Assembly: GCA_027596075.1 (NCBI GenBank) | Contig: JADGJC010000074.1 | Coordinates: forward strand, 3,792-67,791 | From: Rhizophlyctis rosea | Lineage: Eukaryota; Chytridiomycota; Chytridiomycetes; Rhizophlyctidales; Rhizophlyctidaceae | Direction of reading: 5' to 3' | Length of the DNA stretch: 64,000 bases | Shown: positions 11,393 through 21,822 of the stretch, one piece after another | Numbering within the stretch: the first letter of the stretch is position 1 | Layout: every line of letters starts with the position of its first letter | Program-made: the position numbers and the translations under genes | The notes under the pieces: generated by a model | What the model was told of the DNA's origin: nothing | The model's input: only the letters and a program-made list of their open reading frames with translations | The model's database searches: none

Positions 11393-12990
11393 CGTTGGGG
11401 ACTTGTGTTGGTTTGGGAGTTGGTTTGAGGGATTGAAGTGAGTATCAAGGGGTGAAAAGCGAGAGGAAGGGGTATTGGATGGTGCCATTCTTATACAATT
11501 TTTCAGAGATCAATACGCATAAATCTACCCATCCAGCACATTAATCAAAGAAGCCTCATTCAAAAAAGCACATTCATGACCCCACTTGCGGATCATTTAC
11601 CACCTGCGCATTTAGAATTTCAATCAAATTCAGTTATGGAACTCTCGCACGCGATCACTTAATCGGCGATAAGACGCGATTCATGACCGAGCTGGTGGAA
11701 ACCCTTACCGTGTGCCATGCCACTGGTAAGCATTTATTGATATGTCATGTACATTGGAGGCTGGAACTGCGGAGTTTTGCGATCGGTATTTTGAGTCTTT
11801 TTTGGTGGATCTCGGAGGGTTGCTGTGGGGGTGGATAAGGGGGTCCGGTGGTGTTCTCGTCGTTCTCGAAGAGCTGGGAAGTGTCTGCAATTTGCCTGAT
11901 GGTGTGATGTGGAAGGCACAGTCACGTCAGAAACGCCACCAGAGACGCCAGGGTCTATAGCTTTCCTTCTCGGCTCTCATCCGACATATGATAAGTTTTA
12001 CGGAAGGCAACCTACGTTTACGTAAGAGATTGTACACCACATTGCTACGCAAGTGGAACAACTCCACCAGCTAAGTTAGAGTTTGAAACAGTAAGACGTT
12101 GAGATTCAAAAACCGCGTCATTGCTTAGCGCGCACTGCGTGTGGGTTTTTGATTCAATTCGGACCCGTGCCCGAAACTTTTCCGCAGTGCTGGGACATTA
12201 TCATTCCCAAACCTTCTGTTTCGGCACGTTCTTGCATTTCATGGATGTAATCAAAACGCAAGATGTCGCTCCAACATCATTTCCAAAAACTGATTGATCT
12301 TTACAAGACTGACTTCTGTGCTCTCCAGATGTCAAAGCAACAAAGCCTTAAGAAGCTTGTGGCACTCCTCCAACAACCCGGCGGGAGCAAGACATTCTGC
12401 CTTGACTGCCGCTGTCCGAGTTCAAAAAGAGAAGAACACTGTTAATCAGGTCTCACATCAGACTGCCGTTCCAAACAAACTTCCCGAAACCGGACATTAT
12501 CCACCAAAAAAACATGCTATCACGACGTTCTAAAACCAATACAAGCGCAATCTCAACTGCTCACCCCATGGACAGGGAGGCTCAAACCCATCCCCTCCAT
12601 AACAAATGGAAGGCTGTGCGCATGAGAAGGTTTCTGCAATGCATGCAGGTTTCGGGTTCAGAAACATACCAGAAGATGGAACCCTGTTTCATTCAACTAA
12701 CGAGTCTCAATCCCGCAACACACGTCACAAAAATACAAACTGTAAAACCAAAACCGGAAAAAACAAGGGGGGGGTTTGAGTTCACTGAACTTCTGCATCG
12801 CCCCATGCAGCAACAAAATAAGATAAATAGCACGGTGCATGGCGGCAGGAGGAGGCCTGTCCAAACGTCATCTACATTCATTCAACCCTTGCCGGGTTAT
12901 GTTTGGGTTATCTCCACGACTTTCGCTAGACAATTACCTGACTGCTCCTGACTCCCTTCCCTCTCCCTCCCATTCTCGCTTCACAATTCC
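11393..12990. other. Long intergenic region with one imperfect inverted repeat
   Basis: 1.6 kb without a convincing gene. At 12103-12114 and 12144-12155 two 12-base arms (GATTCAAAAACC and GGTTTTTGATTC) pair with one mismatch around a 29-base loop. A 72-residue open frame at 11742-11960 has no recognisable feature and was not called. Confidence 0.35.
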
Positions 12991-14145
12991 ATGCAAGCGA
13001 GACGGCTGGTGCTTTTGATGGCGGCGGTGGCGCTTGTGATGTTGAAGTGCGCTTGGGGTAGTCCTCTGGTAAGTTGTCATTAGGTTCTTGTTCTATCTGC
13101 CGGATATCAAATGCCGTAAGTTCCACTCCCCATCTGAACATGTGTTCATTTCCCTCATGAATAGCCGCCAGCGGACCACGAAATGTCGATTGCGGGGCCT
13201 GGTGATGGTGGTGGTGGTGGTGGTGGTGGGGATGCGCCGGCTGATGCGGGTGGTGATCATGGTGGTGAAGGTGGTGGTAATGGCGGCGGCGGTGGCGGCG
13301 ATGCTCCTCCTCCTCCTCCTCCTGCTGAAGGCGGCGGCGGTGGCGAAACTCATGACGCAAGTCCTCCGGCCGATGCGGCACCTGCTCCAGCTCCAGCCCC
13401 AGCTCCAGCTCCAGCGGATGCTCCAGCTCCAGCCCCACCAGCCGGCGGCGAACCTCATGAACCCCCTGCAGCTCCAGCCGCGCCACCTGCCGGAGCTCCT
13501 CCCGCTGGTGGTCCTCCTCCCGCTGCTCCTCACGCCGCCGCTCCTCCTGCTGGTGGTCACCCTCCTGGTGGTCCTCCCGGTGCTCCTCACGCTGCTGCTC
13601 CTCCCGCTGGCGGTCCTCCCGGCCCTCCTGGCGGCGGTCCCGGTGCTGCAGGTCCACCTCCTCCCTTCGGCGCACCTGACGATCCTGGAAATCCCTTCGC
13701 TGCAGGGTTCAACGCTTTCCACCCTCCTGCCCCTGCTCCAGGTCCTCCCGAAGGCTTCCCCGGCGGTCCTGGCGGTCCCGCTGCTGCTGGTCCTGGTGGT
13801 CCTGGCGCTGGTGGTCCTCCTCACCCTCCTTTCGGTGCTCCTGGCCCTGCCGGTGGTCCTCCAGCTGCTGCAGGCGCTCACCCTCCCGCTTTCGGTCCTG
13901 GCCCTGGTCCCGGACCTGCTGGTGGTGCAGCTTTCCCCGCTTTTGGCGCTGGCCCTGGTGCTGGTGCTGGTCCTCATGGTGCTCCTGGTCTTCCTTTCGG
14001 CGCTGGACCTTTCGCTGCTGGACCTGCAGGCGCTGGTCCTGGTCCTGCTTTCCCTGCTGCTGGAGCATTTGCTCCCGCTGGTGGTCCCGGCTTTGGAGGT
14101 GCTGCTGCTCCCGGGCCTTTTGGTGCTGGGGCTGGGGCCCATTAG
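12991..14145 (+). CDS. Secreted Gly/Pro/Ala-rich low-complexity protein
   Basis: Exon 1 (12991-13068) encodes a signal peptide (MQARRLVLLMAAVALVML). Exon 2 (13165-14145; donor GTAAGT, acceptor ATAG) encodes about 320 residues made almost entirely of Gly, Pro and Ala, with recurrent FGA, FGAP, AFG and PPAG motifs. Total length is about 352 residues. The choice of frame rests on the splice joining the signal peptide to the Gly/Pro/Ala frame; joining through an apparent middle exon leads to a stop. The composition recalls structural wall, spore-coat or elastomer-like proteins. No Cys and no membrane anchor are seen. Because codons are biased, antisense and alternative frames here are also open; I treat those as shadows. 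Confidence 0.6.
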
Positions 14146-14782
14146 AGGTATGTCATCATTTGAGTGCATATCCACGTTTGTTCGCACTGCGCCGATGCTC
14201 AAACACGTGTTCCGTCAACAGAAGCAGATTTACAAACATTTGTTAGATAGTTGCTTATTGTTTTCTCGTATGCGGGCGGGGTTGGGTGTGATGAAGGTTC
14301 ATGTATGTGTTCGCTAGGTCGGGTAGTGGTTTATAGAGTGTTTGGCATATGACGGGTGCAGGTGACGGGAGGTCTTCATATGTGTCTGCTAGGTCGCTGT
14401 AGTAGTAAAGACTATTGCAATCACGCATGTGAGTAGGGGTGTGGGGTGTTGGGAGGTTTCCATAGGTGTATGCTAGGTCGGGTAGTAATAGCAAATATTA
14501 TCACGTTACTTTTTCACGACCCACTTTGCGATGCTTGCTATCATTGAGTTCTTGGTGAATTGACTTCCTTTGAGCGCATTTGCTTGAATCAGCTTTTCAA
14601 CTCCGCTAAGTGATCTCATTGGCCAGACAGGTCGAAGTCATTGCACGGATATCTACATGTCGCAACCACCATGGAATTTCCATGAACATCTCAGACAGAC
14701 TACCCGAACTTTTGTCGCATGATGGAGAGCGCATAGCACAAGAATAGATTAATTCATTGACGACTATTTTTGACATAAGACG
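14146..14782. repeat. Three diverged direct repeats in a 3' flank
   Basis: A word like GCTAGGTCGGGTAGT recurs at about 14301-14332, 14377-14410 and 14461-14490, spaced roughly 76 and 84 bases, each preceded by a similar GTATGTGT-type word. It may be a decayed tandem repeat. No coding sequence is seen. Confidence 0.5.
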
Positions 14783-15688
14783 TCAAATCATGCAAAATCC
14801 ACCACCACCAGGGCCCTCGCTCAAGGGACCATCATCCGCCCGACTCCACAATGGCTCAAGTCCAAAATGCTTCCAAAATTCTCGCGAGTCCAAAACTCTC
14901 CCCAATGAGGACGCATCTCTAGGAAGAGCTCGGACATCCTTCTCCTCCATCAACTCCCTCACCCACTTGATTTGTTCCCCTGTCGGCGGCAACCCTTTCG
15001 CCGCAAACCCACCATCGCCCCATGCGGAAGCCAAATGCCACCAATCGTACACCGTGGCATCAGTGAGGAGCCATCGTTCGCCTGGAGTGAAGCGTTGATG
15101 GACAGCAACGATGGCGCGGGCCACGTCGGCGCCGTGAACGAGGTGGAGGGAGCCCTTACCGCTAAGAGCGGTTTTGGTGGGTGCGGTGCGGGTTACCCAG
15201 TTTCGGGGTTGGCGCTTGTCGCCCCAAAGTCCGGCAAGATTCAAGATGCACCATTTTTGGGCAATAGCGGCCTGTTCTGCTTGGAAGCGATCTTGGGAGG
15301 ATGGTGGGGGTGTTGGTGGGGTATGGCGGGTTATCCAGGGAGAGGTGGCGGGATCTTCAGATGTGGACCATATCCCGGAGGAGCCGAGGAGGATGTAGTT
15401 TGGAGAAGAGGTTTCCGGGTGGGTTTGGGAGTAAAGGGAGGAGAAGGTGTCGGGAGCTGAAGTGACCTTCAATGGGAAAGTGATAAGAATGGTCTTTGTG
15501 GGCGGAAGGAGGGTGTAAGGGGCAGGATCTGTAGATGCAGGGTCAAATGTAAAGGGTATGGTGTTGTCGCGACCTGAAGTGGTTGTTGCAGCATATGATA
15601 TGCTTGATTCAGTCAGAAGCGGCGCAAGGAACGTCCCCGTCCACCCAAATCCCACGATCAATATATCGACCGGCGCTTGCTCGGACAT
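14783..15688 (-). CDS. Atypical SDR, NAD(P)-binding epimerase-like protein
   Basis: A single exon of 301 residues. The N-terminus VDILIVGFGWTGTFLAPLL is a Rossmann nucleotide-binding loop (G-x-G-x-x-G form). Later come YILLGSSGIW, WCILNLAGLWGDKRQPRNW and LHLVHGADVARAIVAV, the pattern of NAD-dependent epimerase/dehydratase relatives of the bacterial YeeZ type. No classical YxxxK pair is obvious, so an atypical SDR of unknown substrate is the safest call. It lies divergently 1.4 kb from glucose-6-phosphate dehydrogenase, with no functional link implied. Confidence 0.72.
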   Translation of the reverse strand: MSEQAPVDILIVGFGWTGTFLAPLLTESSISYAATTTSGRDNTIPFTFDPASTDPAPYTLLPPTKTILITFPLKVTSAPDTFSSLYSQTHPETSSPNYILLGSSGIWSTSEDPATSPWITRHTPPTPPPSSQDRFQAEQAAIAQKWCILNLAGLWGDKRQPRNWVTRTAPTKTALSGKGSLHLVHGADVARAIVAVHQRFTPGERWLLTDATVYDWWHLASAWGDGGFAAKGLPPTGEQIKWVRELMEEKDVRALPRDASSLGRVLDSREFWKHFGLEPLWSRADDGPLSEGPGGGGFCMI

Positions 15689-17094
15689 TTTGTTGGAAAC
15701 CTCCTGGTAAATCCTCTGAAAGCGATAAGCTTGGAAGAGTGTTACCGGGTTTGCTGTCTGTCTGTCTGGCCGTCCTCACTTGTGGCGCAGCATTTTTATG
15801 GCTGTGCCTGAAAGATTTGGAGCAGAGAGGAATGATTGGTGGTGCACCATATCCACACAATTTTGCTATTGCTTTCAGAGTATCATCCCGCCTTCAAGCG
15901 GGCCACAGTTCTGATTAAAGATGCCAGCAGGGGTGAAGCAGAGAGGCCGCCATGCCATGAGCACCTATGTGCATATACGCGGTTAACAACATCACGTGAC
16001 GTGTATGCCCTAATAATAGCCCTTTTCAAATGTCTCCCGCTTGTCAACAAGCTCCGGATGTTTGTACCACCATCAAAACCTTGAGTACTGTTACACCAGG
16101 ACCGCGCAGTCGGGTTACGCACTGTTGGAGTGTTCCCTCTTTGTGTATTTGTCAACTTACTGTCTCTGATAGCGAGCACCAGCTGGGGATTACTGGGCCA
16201 GGGTAAAAATAGCGGTGCTCGGTCTGTGACCGACTAGTGCGACCATCCAATGCTATCAACAAACCATTCGGCCCGAAATGCCTGCTATCGGTTTGCTAAT
16301 CGGGGTTGGGTGTGTAGTGTGAAACGCGTCCCTTGACTACTGATTCTACTGAACCGTGGCCAGTTGCCTATTGCGTGCGCGATCGGCCCGCTCATCCGTA
16401 GCCAGTCATTTCTTGTCACACTCTGCCTGCCATCATTCCGAGGATCATCATTATTATTCATTCACTGGTGTTTGGTAGGTAGGCCGTAGTAGAAGCGCGC
16501 ACCCATCTGCTGTGGGGAAAGTGTTCCTTTCGTTAGATCTCTAAATACCCAATCTTCCCACGGTCGCAAGCTTGCTGGCAGACCACTCAACCTTCAGGTA
16601 GGTAAACACTGTCGACTTTGCCGAGCTAGATGATGGTGGTTGCTGTTGTTGGGATCTTGTGGCCCACCTACATCCCACACTGTGTCTCCCCGTGTCAACA
16701 CCAGTTCAGTGCTAACGTGTGAAATTCTCCTTCCCTTGCAGGTAACCTCATCACAAACGGAATCAGTATTGTCCAAGGTAGTTTCTGGGTGCTGTCTTGT
16801 TTCGGAATGGGAGGAACGCCCCCGGAGTCTGGCGATGAGTTTGTCGAACCAGTGTGTTGACCCATCTCTCTCAACAGTTGGATGATTGAAAAGACTGGAA
16901 ACAATAAACCAGTTACAACCCTCAAGGCGAAGCTAAAAAAGGTCACAGGCTCCATTTTCAAAACTATCAGATGTAAGCGTAAAGGAACATGTTCATTTTT
17001 CGAACGAATCAGTGTGTGCCCGACGGGGTATTCTTTTTGGACACATTGGGATTGACAACGAGGCACATTCATCATTGTAGATTGTATTTTCGAA
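15689..17094. promoter_or_regulatory. 1.4 kb divergent upstream region
   Basis: Separates the SDR and glucose-6-phosphate dehydrogenase starts. A CACGTG palindrome at 15993-15998 is directly followed by ACGTG, an E-box/bZIP-like site often found upstream of metabolic and stress genes. No other gene is seen. Confidence 0.35.
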
Positions 17095-19019
17095 ATGTCT
17101 GGACAACCAGATCTTCAAAAAGACAGCACCGTGGTAGTTGGTGAGTGAAATGGATGTGCAACCAGCGCAAAGAGCGTGCTAACCAAATTTGCGTACAGTT
17201 CTCGGCGCGTCTGGTGATTTGGCCTTCAAAAAGACATACCCCGCCCTCTTCGGACTCTACAAAAACGGCTTCGTGCCGCCTCATGTAGCAATCATCGGTT
17301 ACGCCCGTTCCCACATTGAGCTCGACGACTTCCGGAAACGTGTCAGCTCCCGCATCAAGACCGCCAATGACAACGAGAAGAAAAAGTTGGAGGAGTTCTT
17401 GGGCATGTGCACATATGTCTCTGGAAAGTACGACGAGGACGCTGGATTCCAGAAGTTGGATGCCGCCATTGGGGAGGTCGAGAAGAAGTTCCAGGGACAG
17501 AAGCACCGTGTGTTCTACATGGCGTTGCCTCCGTCCGTCTTCATCCCGGCTTCAAAGGGTTTGAAGGCCAATGCTTACTCTAAGAGTGGGACCAACCGTT
17601 TGGTTGTTGAGAAGCCTTTCGGCAAGGATTTGGAGTCTTCGAAGGAGCTCGCTGCATCGCTTGCGGCGCACTGGCAAGAGGATGAGGTGGGTGCTTTCAG
17701 CAAATTCGGCATTGGTGCTGAAAAGTCATTCTGACGCGCGCCGTAGATCTACCGTATCGACCATTACCTCGGAAAGGAGATGGTCAAGAACCTTATGATT
17801 CTCCGGTAGGATATTTAGAAACGGCACCATGGGAATCCTTTTTCGCCAGTTGCTGACCTATATACTCGTTCAGCTTCGCAAACGTGTTCCTCGGAGCCGC
17901 CTGGGACCGCTTCCACATCCACAACGTCCAAATCACATTCAAGGAGCCCATTGGTACTGAGGGTCGTGGTGGTTACTTCGATGAGTTCGGTATCATCCGT
18001 GATGTGAGTGTGATAGGTCGGAGACTAACTGAGTTTTCCAATGGGAAGACCGCTGACAGGGCTTGTTCATATTCACAACTAGATCATGCAAAACCACTTG
18101 TTGCAAATCTTGACGATCGTCGCCATGGAGAAGCCCGTCTCGTTGGACGCAGAGGATGTTCGTAACGAGAAGGTTAGAAATTTGAAAGTTTCAGGGAGTG
18201 GATTGGAGAAACTGGTTTCTGACAGTAAGATGTGGAACAATTAGGTCAAGGTTCTCCGTGCCATCGCCCCTCTCACGGTGGACGACGTACTATTGGGTCA
18301 GTACGGAAAGAGTCCCGATGGCAAGGAGCCCGGATACTTGGATGATCCGGGAGTTCCCAAGGACTCTGTCACTCCCACCTTTGCCGCGGCCGTTTTCTAC
18401 ATCAACAACGAGCGATGGGACGGTAAGGATCAGGCGTATTTCCTTCACACTTGATATATTTCACAAACCCTTCTGGATTCTCACCTAACGAAAATCTTCT
18501 CCCAATCCTAATTCCACACCCATTACAGGCGTCCCCTTCATCCTCAAGTGCGGCAAAGCCCTCAACGAGCACAAAACCGAAGTCCGCATCCAATTCCAAG
18601 ATGTTGCCGGCAACATCTACCCGGGCGTCGAACGCAACGAACTCGTCATCCGCGTGCAACCAAAAGAAGCCGTCTACATGAAAATCAACAACAAACAACC
18701 TGGCCTCTCCTCCAACGCCGTCATGTCCGAACTCGACCTCTCCTACTCCACGCGGTACTCGGACGTCAAGATCCCCGACGCGTATGAGAGTCTGATTTTG
18801 GATGTGTTGAAGGGGGATAAGGCGAACTTTGTGAGGGATGATGAGTTGGATGCTGCGTGGAAGATTTTCACGCCGCTCTTGCACAAGATTGAGAGGGAGA
18901 AGATCAAGCCGGAGCCGTATGAGTTTGGGGCTAGGGGGCCGGCGAGCTTGAATAAGTGGGTGGAGAGCCATGGGTATGCGAGGACGCATGGGTACACTTG
19001 GGCGCCGCCTAAGTTCTAG
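17095..19019 (+). CDS. ZWF1: Glucose-6-phosphate 1-dehydrogenase
   Basis: Oxidises glucose 6-phosphate to 6-phosphogluconolactone with NADP+, the first step of the pentose phosphate pathway and a main cytosolic NADPH source. Seven exons (17095-17140, 17199-17686, 17747-17805, 17874-18003, 18083-18172, 18245-18422, 18529-19019) join in frame to 493 residues, normal for the family. Diagnostic parts are [20 protein letters not shown] (NADP-binding loop), [10 protein letters not shown], the substrate-binding [11 protein letters not shown] split by a splice site, then [14 protein letters not shown] and a late [20 protein letters not shown]. Exon 5 ends at a GTTAGA donor, weaker than the others but the only one that keeps the frame. 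Confidence 0.96.
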
Positions 19020-19409
19020 AATGGAGGTGGAGGTGGGGATGGAGGAGGGGGGGTGGGAAAAATTATATATAATATAGCTCATGGCTTGTGTGTTGCACTT
19101 CCTTTTTAGGTCTTTTTCATTAAATTTGTTGGAGGGGTTGGTTGGTTGCTTTTTGGGGTGTGGGCAAAGCTTTGTATCTAAGAACGAGGGGTGATTTGGC
19201 GAATAGAATGCTTGGCGGGTCGCCTGGTTTTTTGCATTTGATCCTCGTAGGTGCAAGGAGTGGAGATTGCCATGGATGGACAGGATGGCATTGGAACGAA
19301 TGCATTTTCCCTGCGCGGGCAAGCAACCGGGTTCCTCTCATGGTGTCATTGGAAAAGATCCATGTTGTTCCTGCTAAAATGTGGGGCCGGGAAAGAAGAG
19401 TCCTCTGCG
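19020..19409. other. Short intergenic region between convergent genes
   Basis: Contains the 3' flank of glucose-6-phosphate dehydrogenase with a TATATATAATATA stretch (about 19063-19076) that may aid 3'-end formation. Nothing else is seen. Confidence 0.3.
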
Positions 19410-21509
19410 TCACACACGCAAAGCAGCACCCTGACCCAATTCGAAACTCGCAGCATCACTAAACACCCTCTCCCCCACCCCTCCACCATCCTCCCCACCA
19501 TCCTCCCCACCATCCTCCCCATCCTCCCCCCATTCCTCCAACAAAATCCGCCCATCCCCCAGTCCCTCCCTCCTTCTAAACACCTCCAAAAACTCCTCCA
19601 AAGCCTTCTCATCGACGGCCCCTTCCTCTCTTTCCCACCTCAAAACAGCCTGCCTGATACCCTTACTGACCGCCACCCGTTTGCCCAACATCTTTCTAGC
19701 GACGTCGGGCGTAAAGCCTTGTCTTATGGGGTGGCGTTTTTGAAGGGCGGGTGAGGAGTTGATGTGAGCGAGGATGCCTTCGATGGATTTGTGGGTGCGC
19801 AGGAGCTTGAGCGCGGAGTGGGGGCCGATGTTTGTGATGGTGCTCGAAAAGTCGCAACCAGAGAGAATGCAGAAGTCTACGAACTGGTGCGATCAGGTTC
19901 AGATTGGGTGTCAGTATTGCACTTTTTGCATGGTACAGATGCGTGCCTCATAGGGGCGAGATGCGATTCCCAACGAACCTCCAGCTAACTGTAAACCCTT
20001 ACCTGCTTCGTACTTTTCAATTTCAGTTCTTCCCTTGCAAGTTTGACATCAATCACTTCAACGTCTGGATTTGACAGCCAAAATCGGCGAAGCACCTCCT
20101 TATCAGTCGCGAGACATGCGTCCGTGTCGTCCGTCATGACGGCGTCGACGAGATTTGCATTGGCTAATGACCCGCAAGTGTGTTCGGCTTCGCAGGTTGG
20201 TGGTGAGGTGCAGTGAGGGATTTTCTGAGTTGTTTGTGGTGTTGCGAATGAAGGGATTGGTCAGATGCTATGTATACATCGATCATATATAGACAGTGCC
20301 CACCGCACTGACGCATCGTCATTCAATGGAGCTTGTTCATGTACTGACGTGAAGACGCTGCATTCCGTCACTTCATGTATCCCCAACTCAATGCAGTATT
20401 GGGACGTGCGAAGTCCGCGACCACATTCCCCACTTTGATTGGAGGGTCACAGCTCTTTGTTCATTACGTCCACCAAACGCGCATCCAACAAACACGTAAA
20501 ACTCACCCAACCATCAGCTCACCATGATCGTCAACAACTCCTGGCATTCCTTAATCATTCCTTCGGTCACTTTTGTATTCCGTATGTGGAGGAGGTCCAA
20601 CTCGGATTGGTGTTGAGATCGGATGTAATGCCATGATTCACGGTGGTCTTGTGTCATGTGGCCATAGTCAATGAGAGACTGCAGTAGGTAGCTTGGGTCG
20701 TGGTCGCTCTGGGAGGAGGGAGGGGATGAGGTGACGGATGCAGCTATGTGGAGGGAGAGAGCCAACGTTCCGGAGTGAGAGGTTTGGGGGGATGAAGACG
20801 CAGAGGACGACTTTGGTGGAGTTGCGCTGTGGTCTTTTGGATGTCCAGATGCTCTTGGCATGCAGTGTTCCTCACTTGATGGTACAGCCGCATCGGTCTC
20901 CGCCAGCAACCCTGCCAACCGAGATGCAGCTCCATCATGATCTCTTTCTAGGCGTTGCTCAACCGACATCAATGCCTCCTCTTCGCCACCTGCCTCAAAC
21001 CGCGTTGCGTATTCCTTCAACGCGTCCGGGTTATCCAACCGCCTCTTCGCCTCGGCGAGGATTTGCGCCTGCTCGTCCTCGGGATACGTCTCCAATGTCC
21101 TCATCGCCTCATCAAGCCTTCCAAACCACCGCGCCTTCTTCTCCTCCGCAACGAGTTTTGCACCAGCTTGTTCCTGCCGCAACAGTCGCCGCTGCCTTTC
21201 TAGAGCCTTGGCGGCACCGCGAGGCTCAGAGCCGACGTAATCAAACACGAATACAGGGGATATGCCGAAACCTATAAGTCTCCGAGCTACTTCGTACAAT
21301 CCTAGGACGTGCGCGCCGCGTGTTGGTGTTTCGGGATCTGTGCTTTTGGACAGTGGAGGTGGGTTTCGTCGTCGGGCTTTGAGTGCTTTGTGTATGTAAA
21401 TTGACGCGTCTATTGCTACTCGTTTGCCTTCGTAGTCGGTGAGAAGCTTCCATTTCACACTTGCTGGGGCGTATCTCAGTAAGGTGGGCACTAGCTGTTT
21501 TATGCCCAT
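19410..21509 (-). CDS. XPG/FEN1-family 5' nuclease
   Basis: Predicted structure-specific 5' nuclease acting on flapped or branched DNA. Exons 21509-20523, 20224-20003 and 19883-19410 join in phase to 560 residues. The XPG-N part has MGIKQLVPTLL, VAIDASIYIHKAL and VFVFDYVG; XPG-I has CEAEHTC and AVMTDDTDACLA; then FVDFCILSGCDF and a helix-hairpin (TNIGPHSALKLL). The acidic metal-binding positions of the family (D in IDAS and FVFD, E/E in CEAE, D/D in DDTD, D in GCDF) are all present, so activity is plausible. Between XPG-N and XPG-I lies a long Glu/Ala/Ser-rich insert of roughly 150 residues, longer than in FEN1, and the C-terminus is acidic (WGEDGEDGGEDGG) without an obvious PCNA-binding box. 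It is probably a divergent fungal branch rather than FEN1 itself. Confidence 0.85.
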
Positions 21510-21822
21510 TACGATGGAGTAAGGAGCGTGGGAAAGTGGAGAGCAGATTGCTTGGGAAACAGGAGATGGGCAGGGTTCCTAGGGTCAGCATTCTGATATG
21601 ATTCATCAGCCAATGCATCACCCACATTGCATTGTTTACATATGGCTTGTGGCGTATCGCGGGTCGTCAATAAATAGTCGCGCGCACTTCTTCCTGCTGC
21701 TTATGTTGGCTACTCTTCAATTGGAGCATTGGCACTGAAGGACGGTGAAGGCTGCGCTTGCATATAATTTAAGTCAAGGCCAAAGTGTGTGAACTGCTGC
21801 TTTGCACCTTTTTATCTGCAAG
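21510..21822. promoter_or_regulatory. Divergent intergenic region
   Basis: About 310 bases separate the nuclease start from the start of the exonuclease-fold gene on the other strand. No specific site is identified. Confidence 0.3.

Noticed and set aside
11742..11960. 72-codon open frame
   Set aside because: Short, with no recognisable feature and no conserved splice sites; could be chance.
13093..14202. Long minus-strand open frame (369 codons) and a second plus-strand frame
   Set aside because: Arises from the biased GC-rich repeats of the Gly/Pro/Ala gene. The translation is Arg/Ser/Thr-rich low complexity without start context or domain, while the sense frame has a signal-peptide exon.
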